Assembly (NCBI RefSeq): GCF_014193285.1
Contig: NZ_JACHZE010000002.1
Span: 62,001-126,000, forward strand
Origin: Atlantibacter sp. RC6
GTDB taxonomy: Bacteria > Pseudomonadota > Gammaproteobacteria > Enterobacterales > Enterobacteriaceae
DNA length: 64,000 nucleotides
Direction: 5' to 3'
Numbering within the stretch: position 1 is the stretch's first letter; each line of letters begins with the position of its first letter. The translations under genes were made by a program, and so were the position numbers. This document shows, piece after piece, positions 48,115 through 57,474 of the stretch. The notes beneath the pieces were generated by a model. It searched no databases. It was not told the DNA's origin and saw only the letters and a list, made by a program, of their open reading frames with translations.

Positions 48115-49485
48115 ATGGATCGCGAATTCTTACTGGCGCTGTGCAAGCGCCATCATGCTCATCTTGTGGATCTTACTGACGCTGAGGTGCGCATCGCCCT
48201 CAGCGGCACGCCGGGCAAGGAACTGCTGGATGCCTTGCGCTTTGCCACACAGCGGCAGGTCAACATTGAGTACTGGAGCGCCGAACAACTGGAAAAACAC
48301 CAGCAACAGACGCAGCCCGCGCAGCCTGACGACAGTACGTCTGCCGTCGCCTGGCTGGATGAAACGCTGCTGCACGCACTCAAGCGACGCGCCTCCGATA
48401 TTCATATTGAGCCCGGTGACAATCACTGGCGGGTACGGCTGCGGGTTGACGGCGTGCTGCACCCTTTCACTACCCTGCCAGCAGAGCTGGCGCAGGCGGT
48501 GATGGCACGGCTTAAAGTGCTGGGCGAGCTGGATATCGCCGAACGCAGGCTGCCGCAGGATGGGCAATTCTCGGTGCCGCTACAGGGGAAACCGGTCTCT
48601 TTTCGCCTCTCCACGCTGCCCTGCCGGAGCGGTGAAAAGGCGGTGCTACGGTTGCTTGAGCAAAACGATCGCCCGCTGGCCGTCGAATCTTTGGGTATGC
48701 TGCCGGTCCAGCAGGCTGACTTTTACCGCGCCATCAGCGCGCCACAGGGCCTGATTCTGGTGACGGGCCCGACGGGGAGCGGCAAAACCATTACTTTGTA
48801 CAGCGCGCTGGGCGCGTTAAATAGCCCGGAGCTCAACCTGTGCAGCGTGGAAGATCCCATCGAAATCCCGCTTTCCGGCCTGAACCAGACCCAGGTTAAT
48901 ACCAAAGCGGGGCTCAACTTCCAGAACGTGCTGCGCGCCCTGCTGCGCCAGGACCCGGACGTGGTGATGGTTGGCGAGATCCGCGACGGCGAAACCGCTG
49001 AAATCGCCATCAAAGCCGCGCAAACCGGCCATCTGGTGTTATCGACTCTGCATACCAACTCCACGGTAGAGACCCTTACGCGGCTGGAACAAATGGGCAT
49101 TGCACGCTGGATGCTGGCCTCGGCGCTGGAAATCATTATCGCCCAGCGGCTGGTACGCAGATTATGCCCACACTGCCGGGTGCGTTTAACACAACCCGCT
49201 TCGCTGCCCGCCGCGTTCTGGTCAAGCCCGCTCTACGCATGGGAAGCGAAAGGCTGCGCGCAGTGCTATTCCGGTTTTTACGGACGCGTGGCGCTGTTCG
49301 AAGTGCTGACGCTGGAGCCAGGGTTGCGCCAGGCGATCGTCGATGGCGCTTCGGCGCAGCAGGTTGAACAGCAGGCACACGAATTGGGCATGGTGACGCT
49401 GTTTGAACATGGCCTGAAAGCGGTGGAACAAGGGCTAACCACATTACAGGAAGTTTACCGGGTGCTGGGGATGCCTCATGAATGA
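48115..49485 (+). CDS. hofB: Type IV pilus assembly ATPase HofB (GspE/PilB family)
   Basis: Hexameric secretion ATPase of 456 residues predicted to power pilin polymerisation. Walker A GPTGSGKT, the Asp box DPDVVMVGEIRDGETA, the His box TGHLVLSTLHTN and the zinc-type cysteines CPHC...CAQCYSGFYGR are all visible. It follows ppdD by 9 bp and overlaps hofC by 8 bp. The family members PilT, PilM-Q and prepilin peptidase are not in the window. Confidence 0.95.
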   Translation: MDREFLLALCKRHHAHLVDLTDAEVRIALSGTPGKELLDALRFATQRQVNIEYWSAEQLEKHQQQTQPAQPDDSTSAVAWLDETLLHALKRRASDIHIEPGDNHWRVRLRVDGVLHPFTTLPAELAQAVMARLKVLGELDIAERRLPQDGQFSVPLQGKPVSFRLSTLPCRSGEKAVLRLLEQNDRPLAVESLGMLPVQQADFYRAISAPQGLILVTGPTGSGKTITLYSALGALNSPELNLCSVEDPIEIPLSGLNQTQVNTKAGLNFQNVLRALLRQDPDVVMVGEIRDGETAEIAIKAAQTGHLVLSTLHTNSTVETLTRLEQMGIARWMLASALEIIIAQRLVRRLCPHCRVRLTQPASLPAAFWSSPLYAWEAKGCAQCYSGFYGRVALFEVLTLEPGLRQAIVDGASAQQVEQQAHELGMVTLFEHGLKAVEQGLTTLQEVYRVLGMPHE

Positions 49486-50680
49486 GCGCCGCTTGTGGCA
49501 GTGGAGCGGCCTGAACGATGAGGGCGCGCCTTGCGGCGGGTTGTTCTGGGCAGCAGATCGCCCAACGGCGCTCCAGCAGTTGTACCAACAAAATATCTGG
49601 CCCCTGAAGCTGAAGCGCCACTCCGTTGCGCGCCAGTACTGGAACCTGACCTATAAAATCCACTTTATTCGCCAGTTAGCAACGCTGTTGCAGGCGGGGA
49701 TTGCCTTGCCTCAGGGGTTATCGATGCTGGCGGAGCAGCACTCCCGCCCTCAGTGGCAGGCGCTGTTATGGGAACTGGCTCAACAGGTGACCCAGGGCGT
49801 ACCGTTTTCTGACGCGCTGAAAGCGTGGCCCAGGGTATTTTCTCCGCTGTTTATCGCGTTGATCCGCACCGGAGAAATTACCGGCAAGCTCGACGAATGC
49901 TGCCAGCGGCTGGCGGCTCAGCAAGAGGAACAGCAGGCGCTGCGAAAGAAGGTGGTCAAAGCGCTGCGCTATCCGGGCATCATCTTTGTAATGGCGCTGC
50001 TGGTCACCATCGGTATGGCGGGGTTCGTGCTACCGGAATTCGCCGCGATCTATCGTGCGTTTAACGCCCCGCTACCGGCGTTAACCCAGGGCGTGATGGC
50101 GTTCTCTGCTTTTATCACCGGCAGCGGGCACTGGCTGGCGCTGTTAACGGGCGCGCTTATTGGCGTTGTCCTGCGGTGCCGCCGTAACCCCAACTGGCAG
50201 TGGCAGGAACAAAACCTGTTGCTGCGCCTGCCGCTGGTGGGCGAGCTGGTACGCGGGCAGCGGTTGAGTCAAATTTATACCATTCTCGCCATGACCCAGC
50301 AGGCGGGCTTGCCGCTGTTGCAAGGGCTGGAGGCGGTGGTGCAAACGCTTGAGTCTCCGTTCTGGCGGCAGATGCTGGAGCGAATCATGCGGAAAATCGC
50401 CGACGGCGTACCGTTCTGGAAGACGCTCGAAGAGGAAAAGGGTTTTACCCCACTGTGTCGGCAGCTGATTTATACCGCCGAAGAAACCGGGTCGATGGAT
50501 TTGATGCTGGCGCGGCTGGCGCACTGGCATACCGGACAAACCCACGAGCGCGCTGATTCGCTCTCGTCCACGCTGGAACCGCTAATGATGGTGGTGATTG
50601 GACTGATCGTCGGCACGCTGGTAATCGCCATGTATTTACCGGTGTTTCAGATGGGAGATGCCATGAGCGGCGCGGGCTAG
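49478..50680 (+). CDS. hofC: Type IV pilus assembly platform protein HofC (PilC/GspF family)
   Basis: Inner-membrane platform protein of 400 residues with two GspF domains (about 67-190 and 270-390) and three hydrophobic segments: IIFVMALLVTIGMAGFVLPEF, ALLTGALIGVVL and LMMVVIGLIVGTLVIAMYLPVF. The motifs FIRQLATLLQAGIALPQGL and IYTILAMTQQAGLPLLQGL mark the repeats. The gene overlaps hofB by 8 bp and ends the operon. Confidence 0.95.
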   Translation: MNERRLWQWSGLNDEGAPCGGLFWAADRPTALQQLYQQNIWPLKLKRHSVARQYWNLTYKIHFIRQLATLLQAGIALPQGLSMLAEQHSRPQWQALLWELAQQVTQGVPFSDALKAWPRVFSPLFIALIRTGEITGKLDECCQRLAAQQEEQQALRKKVVKALRYPGIIFVMALLVTIGMAGFVLPEFAAIYRAFNAPLPALTQGVMAFSAFITGSGHWLALLTGALIGVVLRCRRNPNWQWQEQNLLLRLPLVGELVRGQRLSQIYTILAMTQQAGLPLLQGLEAVVQTLESPFWRQMLERIMRKIADGVPFWKTLEEEKGFTPLCRQLIYTAEETGSMDLMLARLAHWHTGQTHERADSLSSTLEPLMMVVIGLIVGTLVIAMYLPVFQMGDAMSGAG

Positions 50681-50692
50681 CGGCATAAAAAA

Positions 50693-50714
50693 AGCAGAAG
50701 GTCGCCCCTCTGCT
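50693..50714 (-). terminator. Terminator after guaC
   Basis: On the minus strand AGCAGAGG pairs with CCTTCTGCT (one bulge) and is followed by TTTTTTT. It lies 23 bp beyond the guaC stop, between convergent hofC and guaC. Confidence 0.75.
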
Positions 50715-50737
50715 CTTTGCCGCGCTAAGCCAGCTAA

Positions 50738-51781
50738 TTACAGGCTGTTGAACACGCGGTTCTCTTGTTCCTGAACGCGGATAAAAGTCGTGCGTTTGGT
50801 CAGCTCTTTCAGACGTGACGCGCCCACGTAGGTGCAGGCTGAACGCAGGCCGCCCAGGATATCGAGCGCAGTATTCTCTACCGGGCCACGCAGCGGCAGC
50901 TTCACGGTTTTGCCTTCTGCGGCACGGTATTTAGCGACGCCGCCAACGTGACGGTTCATCGCGGACTCCGAGCTCATGCCATAGAACAGCATGAATTTTT
51001 CGCCGTTCTCTTCCACTACGGTGCCGCCGCTTTCGTCGTGACCCGCCAGCATACCGCCGAGCATCACGAAGTCCGCGCCGCCGCCGAAGGCTTTGGCAAC
51101 ATCGCCCGGCGTGGTGCAGCCGCCGTCACTGATGATCTGGCCGCCCAGGCCGTGGGCCGCGTCAGCACATTCAATCACGGCGGAGAGCTGCGGATAGCCG
51201 ACGCCGGTTTTTACGCGGGTGGTACACACCGAGCCAGGGCCGATGCCGACCTTAACAATATCCGCGCCGGAGAGGATCAGTTCTTCACACATCTCGCCGG
51301 TCACCACGTTGCCCGCGATGATCACTTTGTTCGGCCAGGCTTCGCGAGCTTTAGTCACAAACTGTACAAAGTGTTCGGAATAACCGTTCGCCACATCGAT
51401 GCAGACGAAATTCAGGCCCGGGTTGAGCGCCAGGATCTGTTTGGTTTTTTCAAAGTCGGCGTCAGAGGTGCCGGTAGAAACGATGGCGTGCTTCAGCACG
51501 TTGGCATCCACGCTATCGATAAACTGTTGCCACTCTTCAACGGAGTAATGCTTGTGCACCGCCGTCAGAATATCGAACCCCGCCAGCGCTTTCGCCATAC
51601 CGAAGGTGCCGACCGTGTCCATATTAGCGGCAATAACAGGTACGCCAGACCATTGGATACCAGAGTGCTTGAAGGTGAATTCACGAGCCAGTTCGACATC
51701 GGAACGGCTTTTGAGGGTGGAGCGTTTAGGGCGGATAAGAACGTCTTTAAAACCTAACTTCAGATCTTCTTCAATACGCAT
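50738..51781 (-). CDS. guaC: GMP reductase
   Basis: Converts GMP to IMP with NADPH, returning guanine nucleotides to the purine pool. The 347 residues equal E. coli GuaC. The IMPDH/GMPR signature [21 protein letters not shown] contains the catalytic cysteine, with [16 protein letters not shown] and YGMSSESAM downstream. Start 51781 gives [21 protein letters not shown] as in E. coli; upstream in-frame codons are not conserved. It is divergent from coaE across 266 bp of promoter DNA. Confidence 0.98.
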   Translation of the reverse strand: MRIEEDLKLGFKDVLIRPKRSTLKSRSDVELAREFTFKHSGIQWSGVPVIAANMDTVGTFGMAKALAGFDILTAVHKHYSVEEWQQFIDSVDANVLKHAIVSTGTSDADFEKTKQILALNPGLNFVCIDVANGYSEHFVQFVTKAREAWPNKVIIAGNVVTGEMCEELILSGADIVKVGIGPGSVCTTRVKTGVGYPQLSAVIECADAAHGLGGQIISDGGCTTPGDVAKAFGGGADFVMLGGMLAGHDESGGTVVEENGEKFMLFYGMSSESAMNRHVGGVAKYRAAEGKTVKLPLRGPVENTALDILGGLRSACTYVGASRLKELTKRTTFIRVQEQENRVFNSL

Positions 51782-52047
51782 GAGCGAATTCCTGGTAAAT
51801 GGCGATGAACGCGTAAGTATATGCGGCGGTACAACTACCAACTCCAGTGACGCTATCATACGCACTAATTGTGGCTCCGCAAGACTGCGAAAACGCTCTT
51901 TTTTACGCTACAATCCTATAAATTTACCTGCCGCCAGGCAGAAATCGTCATCTTATTAACAGGGAATTTTTTTCTTGTTGAGCAGGCTTTCGCAAGGCCA
52001 TGAAAAGACAGACGATCACGTCAGAACACAATAATCGGGATTGGTTT

Positions 52048-52668
52048 ATGGTTTACACAGTAGCGATAACAGGCGGCATCGGAAGTGGAAAAACCACCGT
52101 AGCCAACAAGTTCGCGCAACTGGGAATTACCATTATTGATGCCGATATCATTGCCCGAAATGTTGTTGAGCCCGGAAAACCCGCGCTGAAATCCATCGTG
52201 CAACACTTTGGCCCGGCCATGCTGCTGCCCGACGGCACGTTGGATCGCCGGGCGCTGCGCGAGCGTATTTTTGCGGATCCGCAGGAAAAAGCCTGGCTCA
52301 ACGCCTTATTACATCCCCTGATCCATCAGGAAACCCAGGACCAAATAGCACACGCCACCTCCGACTATGTGCTGTGGGTGGTTCCGCTATTAGTGGAAAA
52401 CCAGCTACATAAAAAAGCCGACCGGGTGCTGGTGGTCGATGTCGATCCTGAAACTCAGAAAATACGTACCATGCAACGTGATAATGTGTCGCGTACTCAT
52501 GCAGAACAGATCATCGCCGCCCAGGTAAGCCGTGAAGCGCGCTTAGCCGTCGCCGATGATGTAATAGACAATAGCGGTAGGCCAGACGCTGTTGATGCCG
52601 AGGTGAAGCGCTTGCATCAACACTATTTGCAGCTGGCCGCACAAGCCGTGCAACAGGAAAATCAGTAA
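52048..52668 (+). CDS. coaE: Dephospho-CoA kinase
   Basis: Last step of coenzyme A synthesis, phosphorylating the ribose 3'-OH of dephospho-CoA. The 206 residues equal E. coli. The P-loop GGIGSGKTT (residues 8-16), DADIIAR and LLHPLIHQE motifs are intact. ATG 52048 was chosen by match to the E. coli N-terminus; a start 48 bp upstream adds unconserved residues. The stop overlaps the zapD start (TAATG), so the pair is coupled. Confidence 0.97.
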   Translation: MVYTVAITGGIGSGKTTVANKFAQLGITIIDADIIARNVVEPGKPALKSIVQHFGPAMLLPDGTLDRRALRERIFADPQEKAWLNALLHPLIHQETQDQIAHATSDYVLWVVPLLVENQLHKKADRVLVVDVDPETQKIRTMQRDNVSRTHAEQIIAAQVSREARLAVADDVIDNSGRPDAVDAEVKRLHQHYLQLAAQAVQQENQ

Positions 52669-53411
52669 TGCACAACCACATACTTTTTGAACATCCGTTG
52701 AATGAAAAAATGCGCACCTGGCTGCGTATCGAGTTTCTCATTCAGCAGGTGATGTCACGCCTGACCGTGACCGACCATGCTTCCGCCCTGCATTTTTTTC
52801 GCAATATCGGCGAATTAATGGATGTGTTTGAACGCGGCGATGTCCGCACTGAAATGCTTAAAGAACTGGAACGCCAACAGCGCAAATTACAAAACTGGGC
52901 CGAAGTGCCGGGCGTGGATAACGATCGTATCCAGGCGCTGCGTAAAGAGCTGAAAGAGCACAGCGTCACACTGATGGCCGCGCCGCGTCTCGGCCAGGCG
53001 TTGCGTGAAGATCGCCTGATCGGTCTGGTACGCCAGCGCCTCAGCATCCCCGGCGGCTGTTGCAGCTTTGATTTACCGAGCCTGCATTTCTGGCTGCATA
53101 TGCCGCAGCAAGTACGCGACGCCCAGGTCAACCACTGGTTCAGCAGCCTTGACCCGCTGCGTTTCGCGCTGGAAAAAGTGCTCGATCTTATTCGCCATTC
53201 TGCGCCGTTCCGCAAGCAAACCAGCCTGAACGGTTTTTTCCAGGATAACGGTGACGACGCGGATCTTTTGCGCCTGACGCTGAACATGAGCGACGAACTG
53301 TATCCGCAGATTTCCGGGCATAAGAGCCGTTTTGCCATCCGCTTTATGCCGATTGATAGCGAAAATGGCCGCGTGCCTGAACGTCTGGATTTTGAACTGG
53401 CCTGTTGTTAA
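52668..53411 (+). CDS. zapD: Cell division protein ZapD
   Basis: FtsZ-binding protein that bundles FtsZ filaments at the division site. The 247 residues equal E. coli ZapD (YacF). It begins [20 protein letters not shown] and has the helical core, with a beta domain ([13 protein letters not shown]) and a FELACC end. It is coupled to coaE by one base and lies 9 bp before yacG. Confidence 0.97.
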   Translation: MHNHILFEHPLNEKMRTWLRIEFLIQQVMSRLTVTDHASALHFFRNIGELMDVFERGDVRTEMLKELERQQRKLQNWAEVPGVDNDRIQALRKELKEHSVTLMAAPRLGQALREDRLIGLVRQRLSIPGGCCSFDLPSLHFWLHMPQQVRDAQVNHWFSSLDPLRFALEKVLDLIRHSAPFRKQTSLNGFFQDNGDDADLLRLTLNMSDELYPQISGHKSRFAIRFMPIDSENGRVPERLDFELACC

Positions 53412-53420
53412 GGAGGCAAA

Positions 53421-53615
53421 ATGACGGAAACCACCACGGTAAACTGCCCCACCTGCGGCAAACCGGTTATCTGGAATGAAACCAGCCCGTTTCGCCCGTT
53501 TTGCTCAAAACGCTGTCAGTTGATTGACTTAGGCGAGTGGGCAGCGGAAGAAAAACGCATCCCCAGCCAAAGCGACTTAAACGACAGCGACGACTGGAGC
53601 GAGCAGGACCGCTAA
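53421..53615 (+). CDS. yacG: DNA gyrase inhibitor YacG
   Basis: Small zinc-binding protein (64 residues) that binds GyrB and inhibits gyrase in vitro. The zinc site is CPTCG...[15 protein letters not shown] (four cysteines), followed by an acidic tail [22 protein letters not shown] gives a strong ribosome site overlapping the zapD stop. It is last gene of coaE-zapD-yacG. Confidence 0.96.
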   Translation: MTETTTVNCPTCGKPVIWNETSPFRPFCSKRCQLIDLGEWAAEEKRIPSQSDLNDSDDWSEQDR

Positions 53616-53620
53616 AAAAA

Positions 53621-53647
53621 CGGGAGGGTCATTGCGTTACCCTCCCG
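53621..53647. terminator. Terminator between convergent yacG and mutT
   Basis: CGGGAGGGT and ACCCTCCCG form a 9-bp stem with a 9-base loop; GTTGTTTTTTT follows on the plus strand and a seven-base A run precedes it, so it works in both directions. Confidence 0.9.
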
Positions 53648-53671
53648 GTTGTTTTTTTGTTCGCGATAACA

Positions 53672-54073
53672 TCAACGCGCGTGGGCATCCGCAATCAGTC
53701 GCGCCACCACGGATTCATTGGCGGGCGGAAACGCCGCCGCATCCAGCTGGCTTGCTGCAATCCATTCTCCAGGCTGCCCCTCTTTCCCCCAGGGCTCCCC
53801 CTGCCATGTTTCGACCAGGTAAAACCACAAAGTGATATGCCGATCAGGGAAAGCGTACTCCAGCGTTTCGTAGAGTGACGGCTGTCCGGCGGTAATCCCC
53901 ACTTCTTCCTGGAGTTCGCGGATCAGCGCCTGCTCCGGGGTTTCGCCAGCTTCAATCTTGCCGCCAGGAAACTCCCATTTATTCGCCATATGGGCATCAG
54001 CGGCGCGACGGGTAATAAAAATCGCGTTTTCGGCGTTGCGGATGATCCCCACGGCAATCTGTAGTTTTTTCAT
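53672..54073 (-). CDS. mutT: 8-oxo-dGTP diphosphatase MutT
   Basis: Hydrolyses 8-oxo-dGTP to the monophosphate, preventing A:T to C:G transversions. The Nudix box is intact ([24 protein letters not shown] spans about residues 37-60), with [12 protein letters not shown] at the start. The 133 residues compare with about 129 in E. coli. It is convergent with yacG as in E. coli, but its usual upstream neighbour secA is replaced by yggN, 12 bp away on the same strand. There is no room for a private promoter, so it probably depends on yggN transcription. Confidence 0.97.
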   Translation of the reverse strand: MKKLQIAVGIIRNAENAIFITRRAADAHMANKWEFPGGKIEAGETPEQALIRELQEEVGITAGQPSLYETLEYAFPDRHITLWFYLVETWQGEPWGKEGQPGEWIAASQLDAAAFPPANESVVARLIADAHAR

Positions 54074-54085
54074 GTTCAGACCGCT
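54074..54085. other. Synteny breakpoint: 12 bp joining mutT and yggN
   Basis: Everything to the left follows the E. coli 2-4 min order (fhuA to mutT), and everything to the right follows the 66-67 min order (yggN to tRNA-Phe). E. coli has secA beside mutT and ansB beside yggN. Both flanking genes are complete and carry no repeat or insertion sequence, so the join is precise. Confidence 0.8.
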
Positions 54086-54802
54086 TTATTTCAGGCTGGT
54101 GACCAGCCTGGTGCGCTGATCTTCCAGGGAAATCACACGCTGGCACACATCACGGCCAAACTGCTGAAAGTCCTGCTCCTGGTTTTTCCACTCATTCTGG
54201 ATCGCCGTCTGCAATCCGCCCAGGCTGCCCAGCACGCCCTGTAATGGATTTCCGCCGCCTTTCAGTACCGCTTTGGCACCCATTTCATTGATGCTGTCCT
54301 GCAGGATGCCGCCCATCGCCTGGTTTACCAGCTGTTGGCCGTCGGCCCGCACCTGGTCGATGGCTTTATAGTGGAACGTCAGCCCGTCGCTGCGCTGTTC
54401 GATTATGCGATTCATCTGCGTTTTGAGCTGGGCATCAAGGCTGGTCAGGCGATTACGCATATTACTGCTCGCCCCGACTTCCTGAGTAATCACCCGGTCC
54501 AACGCCACGCGCCCTTTTTCCACGCGGCTTAACGCGCCTTGCTGGATCCACGGTAAATCGGTCCGTAAGGCTTTCTGATAGTTCAGCGCCTGCTGACGCT
54601 GCGCGGCGGTCAGGTTTTTCTGCTGGCCGTTAAACTGTACGCTGCCGTCGGGGCCAATCACCAGGTTGCCGTTTTCGCCAACCACCTGCACGGTTTGCGG
54701 GCTGAGCACCACATCGTCACGCGGCGTGACGCTGCATTTGTATTCGGCCTGAGCCTGCATCGCCGTTACCAGCAACGCGCCCAGAAGCACTTTACGCATC
54801 AT
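54086..54802 (-). CDS. yggN: DUF2884 exported protein YggN
   Basis: Periplasmic protein of 238 residues and unknown function. It has a signal peptide (MMRKVLLGALLVTAMQAQA), then EYKCSVTPRDDVVLSPQTVQV and a long helical region (RIIEQRSDGLTFHYKAIDQVRADGQ, GGILQDSINEMGAKAV). Two cysteines (KCSV, DVCQRV) could pair. Length equals E. coli YggN within one residue. It is separated from yggL by a terminator and is directly followed by mutT here. Confidence 0.93.
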   Translation of the reverse strand: MMRKVLLGALLVTAMQAQAEYKCSVTPRDDVVLSPQTVQVVGENGNLVIGPDGSVQFNGQQKNLTAAQRQQALNYQKALRTDLPWIQQGALSRVEKGRVALDRVITQEVGASSNMRNRLTSLDAQLKTQMNRIIEQRSDGLTFHYKAIDQVRADGQQLVNQAMGGILQDSINEMGAKAVLKGGGNPLQGVLGSLGGLQTAIQNEWKNQEQDFQQFGRDVCQRVISLEDQRTRLVTSLK

Positions 54803-54822
54803 ATCGACTCCCTATAAAGCAA

Positions 54823-54846
54823 AACGGGCCACTCATTCGGCCCGTT
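54823..54846 (-). terminator. Terminator between yggL and yggN
   Basis: AACGGGCC and GGCCCGTT form an 8-bp stem with an 8-base loop, 10 bp past the yggL stop; on the minus strand TTTGC follows. It separates the trmB-yggL transcript from yggN. Confidence 0.75.
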
Positions 54847-54856
54847 ATCAATTAAC

Positions 54857-55183
54857 TCAATCCCACCATACATCGAACAGATCGCTTAAGCGGATCTCTT
54901 CGAGCTTGCGATCTTCAAGCCATTTGCGTACCAGCGCCTGATCTTCTTCGGTGCACTTGCCGACCTCCTGCTTGCAGATCAAACCTTCCCAGGCGAGGTA
55001 ACCACTGCCGTCAAAGGCCAGACCGTTCGGCTCGATCACTTCATTGATCAGATCATCAACGGTTTTATCCACCACCTCTTCGCTGGTGCCTTCCGGGAAA
55101 CGCCAGGCTACCGAGAATCCCAACTCCTGAAACTCATCGATGTGCATCTTTTTACGCAAACGACGGCTGCGGTTCTTTGCCAT
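54857..55183 (-). CDS. yggL: YggL family 50S ribosome-associated protein
   Basis: Small protein of 108 residues (DUF469). The basic N-terminus [25 protein letters not shown] suggests RNA binding; E. coli YggL copurifies with the large ribosomal subunit. The acidic end is KLEEIRLSDLFDVWWD. It overlaps trmB by one base (TAATG), so it is coupled. Start 55183 fits the E. coli length. Confidence 0.95.
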   Translation of the reverse strand: MAKNRSRRLRKKMHIDEFQELGFSVAWRFPEGTSEEVVDKTVDDLINEVIEPNGLAFDGSGYLAWEGLICKQEVGKCTEEDQALVRKWLEDRKLEEIRLSDLFDVWWD

Positions 55184-55902
55184 TATTTCACCCTCTCGAA
55201 CATTAAGTCCCATACGCCGTGACCAAGACGATGGCCACGCTGTTCAAATTTGGTTACCGGACGCGATTCCGGGCGCGGTACGTAGTCGTTGTTTTCAGAC
55301 TGGTTCTGATAACCTTCCACAGACGACATCACTTCGAGCATATGTTCGGCATAAGGTTCCCAGTCGGTGGCCATATGGAACACGCCGCCGAGCTTTAATT
55401 TGCTCTTCACCAGCTCCGCAAACGGGGCCTGGACGATGCGGCGCTTGTTGTGGCGCGCTTTGTGCCACGGATCCGGGAAGAACAACTGCACCATATTCAG
55501 GGAGTTATCCGGGATCATGGTTTGCAGCACTTCCACCGCGTCATGGCACATCACGCGCAGGTTTTCCACGCCCTCTTCATGGGCCAGGCTCAGGCATGCG
55601 CCCACGCCCGGGGAATGCACTTCAATACCCAGGAAATCCTGATGCGGATTGGCTTTTGCCATCGCCACCAGCGAGGCGCCCATGCCAAAACCAATCTCCA
55701 GGGTCACCGGCGCAGTGCGGCCAAACAGCGCGGTAAAGTCGAGCGGCGCGGGAGTGAACTCAACGCCCATCACCGGCCAGTAGTTATCCAGCGCGTGCTG
55801 TTGGCCTTTGGTCAGGCGGCCCTGGCGGCGGACAAAGCTGCGGATGCGGCGCAGCGGGCGGCCGCTTTCATCAAATTCCGGTGAAATGACGTCGTTATTC
55901 AT
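55183..55902 (-). CDS. trmB: tRNA (guanine-N7-)-methyltransferase
   Basis: Methylates G46 in the tRNA variable loop using SAM. The 239 residues equal E. coli TrmB. The SAM-binding [12 protein letters not shown] and [11 protein letters not shown], and the catalytic region [17 protein letters not shown], are intact. The start at 55902 ([11 protein letters not shown]) is supported by E. coli alignment; the longer in-frame start at 55950 runs toward mutY. It is divergent from mutY. Confidence 0.97.
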   Translation of the reverse strand: MNNDVISPEFDESGRPLRRIRSFVRRQGRLTKGQQHALDNYWPVMGVEFTPAPLDFTALFGRTAPVTLEIGFGMGASLVAMAKANPHQDFLGIEVHSPGVGACLSLAHEEGVENLRVMCHDAVEVLQTMIPDNSLNMVQLFFPDPWHKARHNKRRIVQAPFAELVKSKLKLGGVFHMATDWEPYAEHMLEVMSSVEGYQNQSENNDYVPRPESRPVTKFEQRGHRLGHGVWDLMFERVK

Positions 55903-56055
55903 GGTTTCAATCTGTGTCAGTGAATGGAAAAGCAAACCGGCATTATCCAAAGATAGTCATGGGATGCAAGCACAGGAAAGTTCCGGTTTACAGCCTTTTC
56001 GCTCTGTGCTGCAATCTGGGCCCTGAAACTCTAAGCCGGATGCCACGCGTTCATG

Positions 56056-57144
56056 ATGCAAGCGCAGCAATTTTCTCGCCAGGTGCTCGACTGGTACGAC
56101 AAATATGGGCGTAAAACCCTCCCCTGGCAGATCGAAAAAACGCCTTACAAAGTATGGCTGTCTGAAGTGATGCTGCAACAAACGCAAGTCGCCACGGTTA
56201 TTCCTTATTTCACCCGCTTTATGGCGCGCTTCCCCACCGTCACCGATCTGGCCAACGCGCCGCTGGACGAAGTGCTGCACTTATGGACCGGGCTCGGTTA
56301 CTACGCCCGCGCCCGCAATCTGCATAAAGCGGCGCAAAGGGTCGCCGACCAATACGGCGGCGTGTTCCCGCAAACCTTTGATGAAGTGGCGGCACTGCCT
56401 GGCGTGGGGCGCTCCACCGCGGGCGCGATCCTCTCTCTGTCGCTGGGCCAGCACTTTCCCATCCTTGATGGCAATGTTAAGCGCGTGCTGGCGCGCTGCT
56501 ACGCCGTGGAAGGCTGGCCGGGCAAGAAAGAGGTAGAGAAAAAACTCTGGTCGCTGAGCGAAGCCGTTACCCCTGCCAAAGGCGTGGAGCGTTTCAATCA
56601 GGCGATGATGGATTTAGGCGCGATGGTCTGCACCCGCTCGCGCCCGAAGTGCGAGCTGTGTCCGTTACAGCTCGGCTGTGTGGCCTACGCCACGCAAAGC
56701 TGGGCCCGTTATCCGGGTAAAAAACCGAAGCAGGTGCTGCCGGAAAAAGTCGGCTATTTTCTGCTGATGCAGCAGGAGAACACCGTGCGCCTGACCCAGC
56801 GCCCGCCGGTGGGGCTATGGGGCGGGCTGTTTTGTTTCCCGCAGTTTGACAGCGAACAGAGCCTGCGCGAGTGGCTGGCGCAACGTAACATTAAGGCCGA
56901 TAATCTGACGCAACTAAACGCGTTCCGCCATACTTTCAGCCACTTCCATCTGGATATCGTCCCCATGTGGCTTTCTGTGTCCTCGCAGGCGTCTTGCGTG
57001 GAGGAAGAGAGCGCACTCTGGTATAACCTGGCACAGCCGCCATCCGTTGGGCTTGCCGCCCCGGTTGAACGTTTGTTGCAACAATTACACGCGGAGCCGG
57101 TTGTGACACAACCTCTTCGCCACGATAGTGAGGATTCACGATGA
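56056..57144 (+). CDS. mutY: Adenine DNA glycosylase MutY
   Basis: Base-excision enzyme removing A mispaired with 8-oxoG or G. It has the helix-hairpin-helix [12 protein letters not shown], catalytic D in [13 protein letters not shown]37 in [12 protein letters not shown], the [4Fe-4S] ligands [17 protein letters not shown], and the MutT-like C-terminal domain that reads 8-oxoG (RQTFSHFHL-type segment [14 protein letters not shown]). There are 362 residues against 350 in E. coli; the extra residues form a C-terminal tail ([12 protein letters not shown]). ATG at 56053 is equally possible. It overlaps yggX by 4 bp. Confidence 0.97.
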   Translation: MQAQQFSRQVLDWYDKYGRKTLPWQIEKTPYKVWLSEVMLQQTQVATVIPYFTRFMARFPTVTDLANAPLDEVLHLWTGLGYYARARNLHKAAQRVADQYGGVFPQTFDEVAALPGVGRSTAGAILSLSLGQHFPILDGNVKRVLARCYAVEGWPGKKEVEKKLWSLSEAVTPAKGVERFNQAMMDLGAMVCTRSRPKCELCPLQLGCVAYATQSWARYPGKKPKQVLPEKVGYFLLMQQENTVRLTQRPPVGLWGGLFCFPQFDSEQSLREWLAQRNIKADNLTQLNAFRHTFSHFHLDIVPMWLSVSSQASCVEEESALWYNLAQPPSVGLAAPVERLLQQLHAEPVVTQPLRHDSEDSR

Positions 57145-57416
57145 GCAGAACGATTTTTTGTACCTACCTGAAGCGCGACGCCGAGGGCCAGGATTTCCAA
57201 CTCTATCCGGGCGATCTGGGCAAGCGCATTTATAACGAGATTTCCAAAGAGGCGTGGAAGCTGTGGCAGACCAAACAAACCATGCTGATTAACGAAAAGA
57301 AACTCAACATGATGAACCCGGAGCACCGCAAGCTGCTGGAGCAGGAAATGGTTAACTTCCTGTTCGAAGGAAAAGACGTTCACATTGAAGGCTATACGCC
57401 GCCAGAACAACAATAA
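57141..57416 (+). CDS. yggX: Fe(2+)-trafficking protein YggX
   Basis: Protein of 91 residues, equal to E. coli, linked to protection of iron-sulphur clusters from oxidation and part of the SoxRS regulon in E. coli. The conserved [13 protein letters not shown] (single cysteine), [18 protein letters not shown] and [10 protein letters not shown] are present. Its ATG overlaps the mutY stop (ATGA), which implies coupling to a [4Fe-4S] enzyme gene. Confidence 0.97.
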   Translation: MSRTIFCTYLKRDAEGQDFQLYPGDLGKRIYNEISKEAWKLWQTKQTMLINEKKLNMMNPEHRKLLEQEMVNFLFEGKDVHIEGYTPPEQQ

Positions 57417-57431
57417 GGGCCTTTGGCCCTT
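57415..57431 (+). terminator. Terminator overlapping the yggX stop codon
   Basis: AAGGGCC and GGCCCTT pair around a TTT loop; TTTTGAC follows. The stem begins within the TAA stop. It separates mutY-yggX from mltC, although read-through is plausible with a 43-bp gap before mltC. Confidence 0.7.
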
Positions 57432-57474
57432 TTTTGACAACACAATTTCAATAACACAACGCACTCCCTTAATG

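Noticed and set aside
53600..54900. Insertion sequence or repeat at the mutT-yggN junction
   Set aside because: Both genes are complete, only 12 bp lie between them, and no inverted or direct repeats or transposase traces are present.
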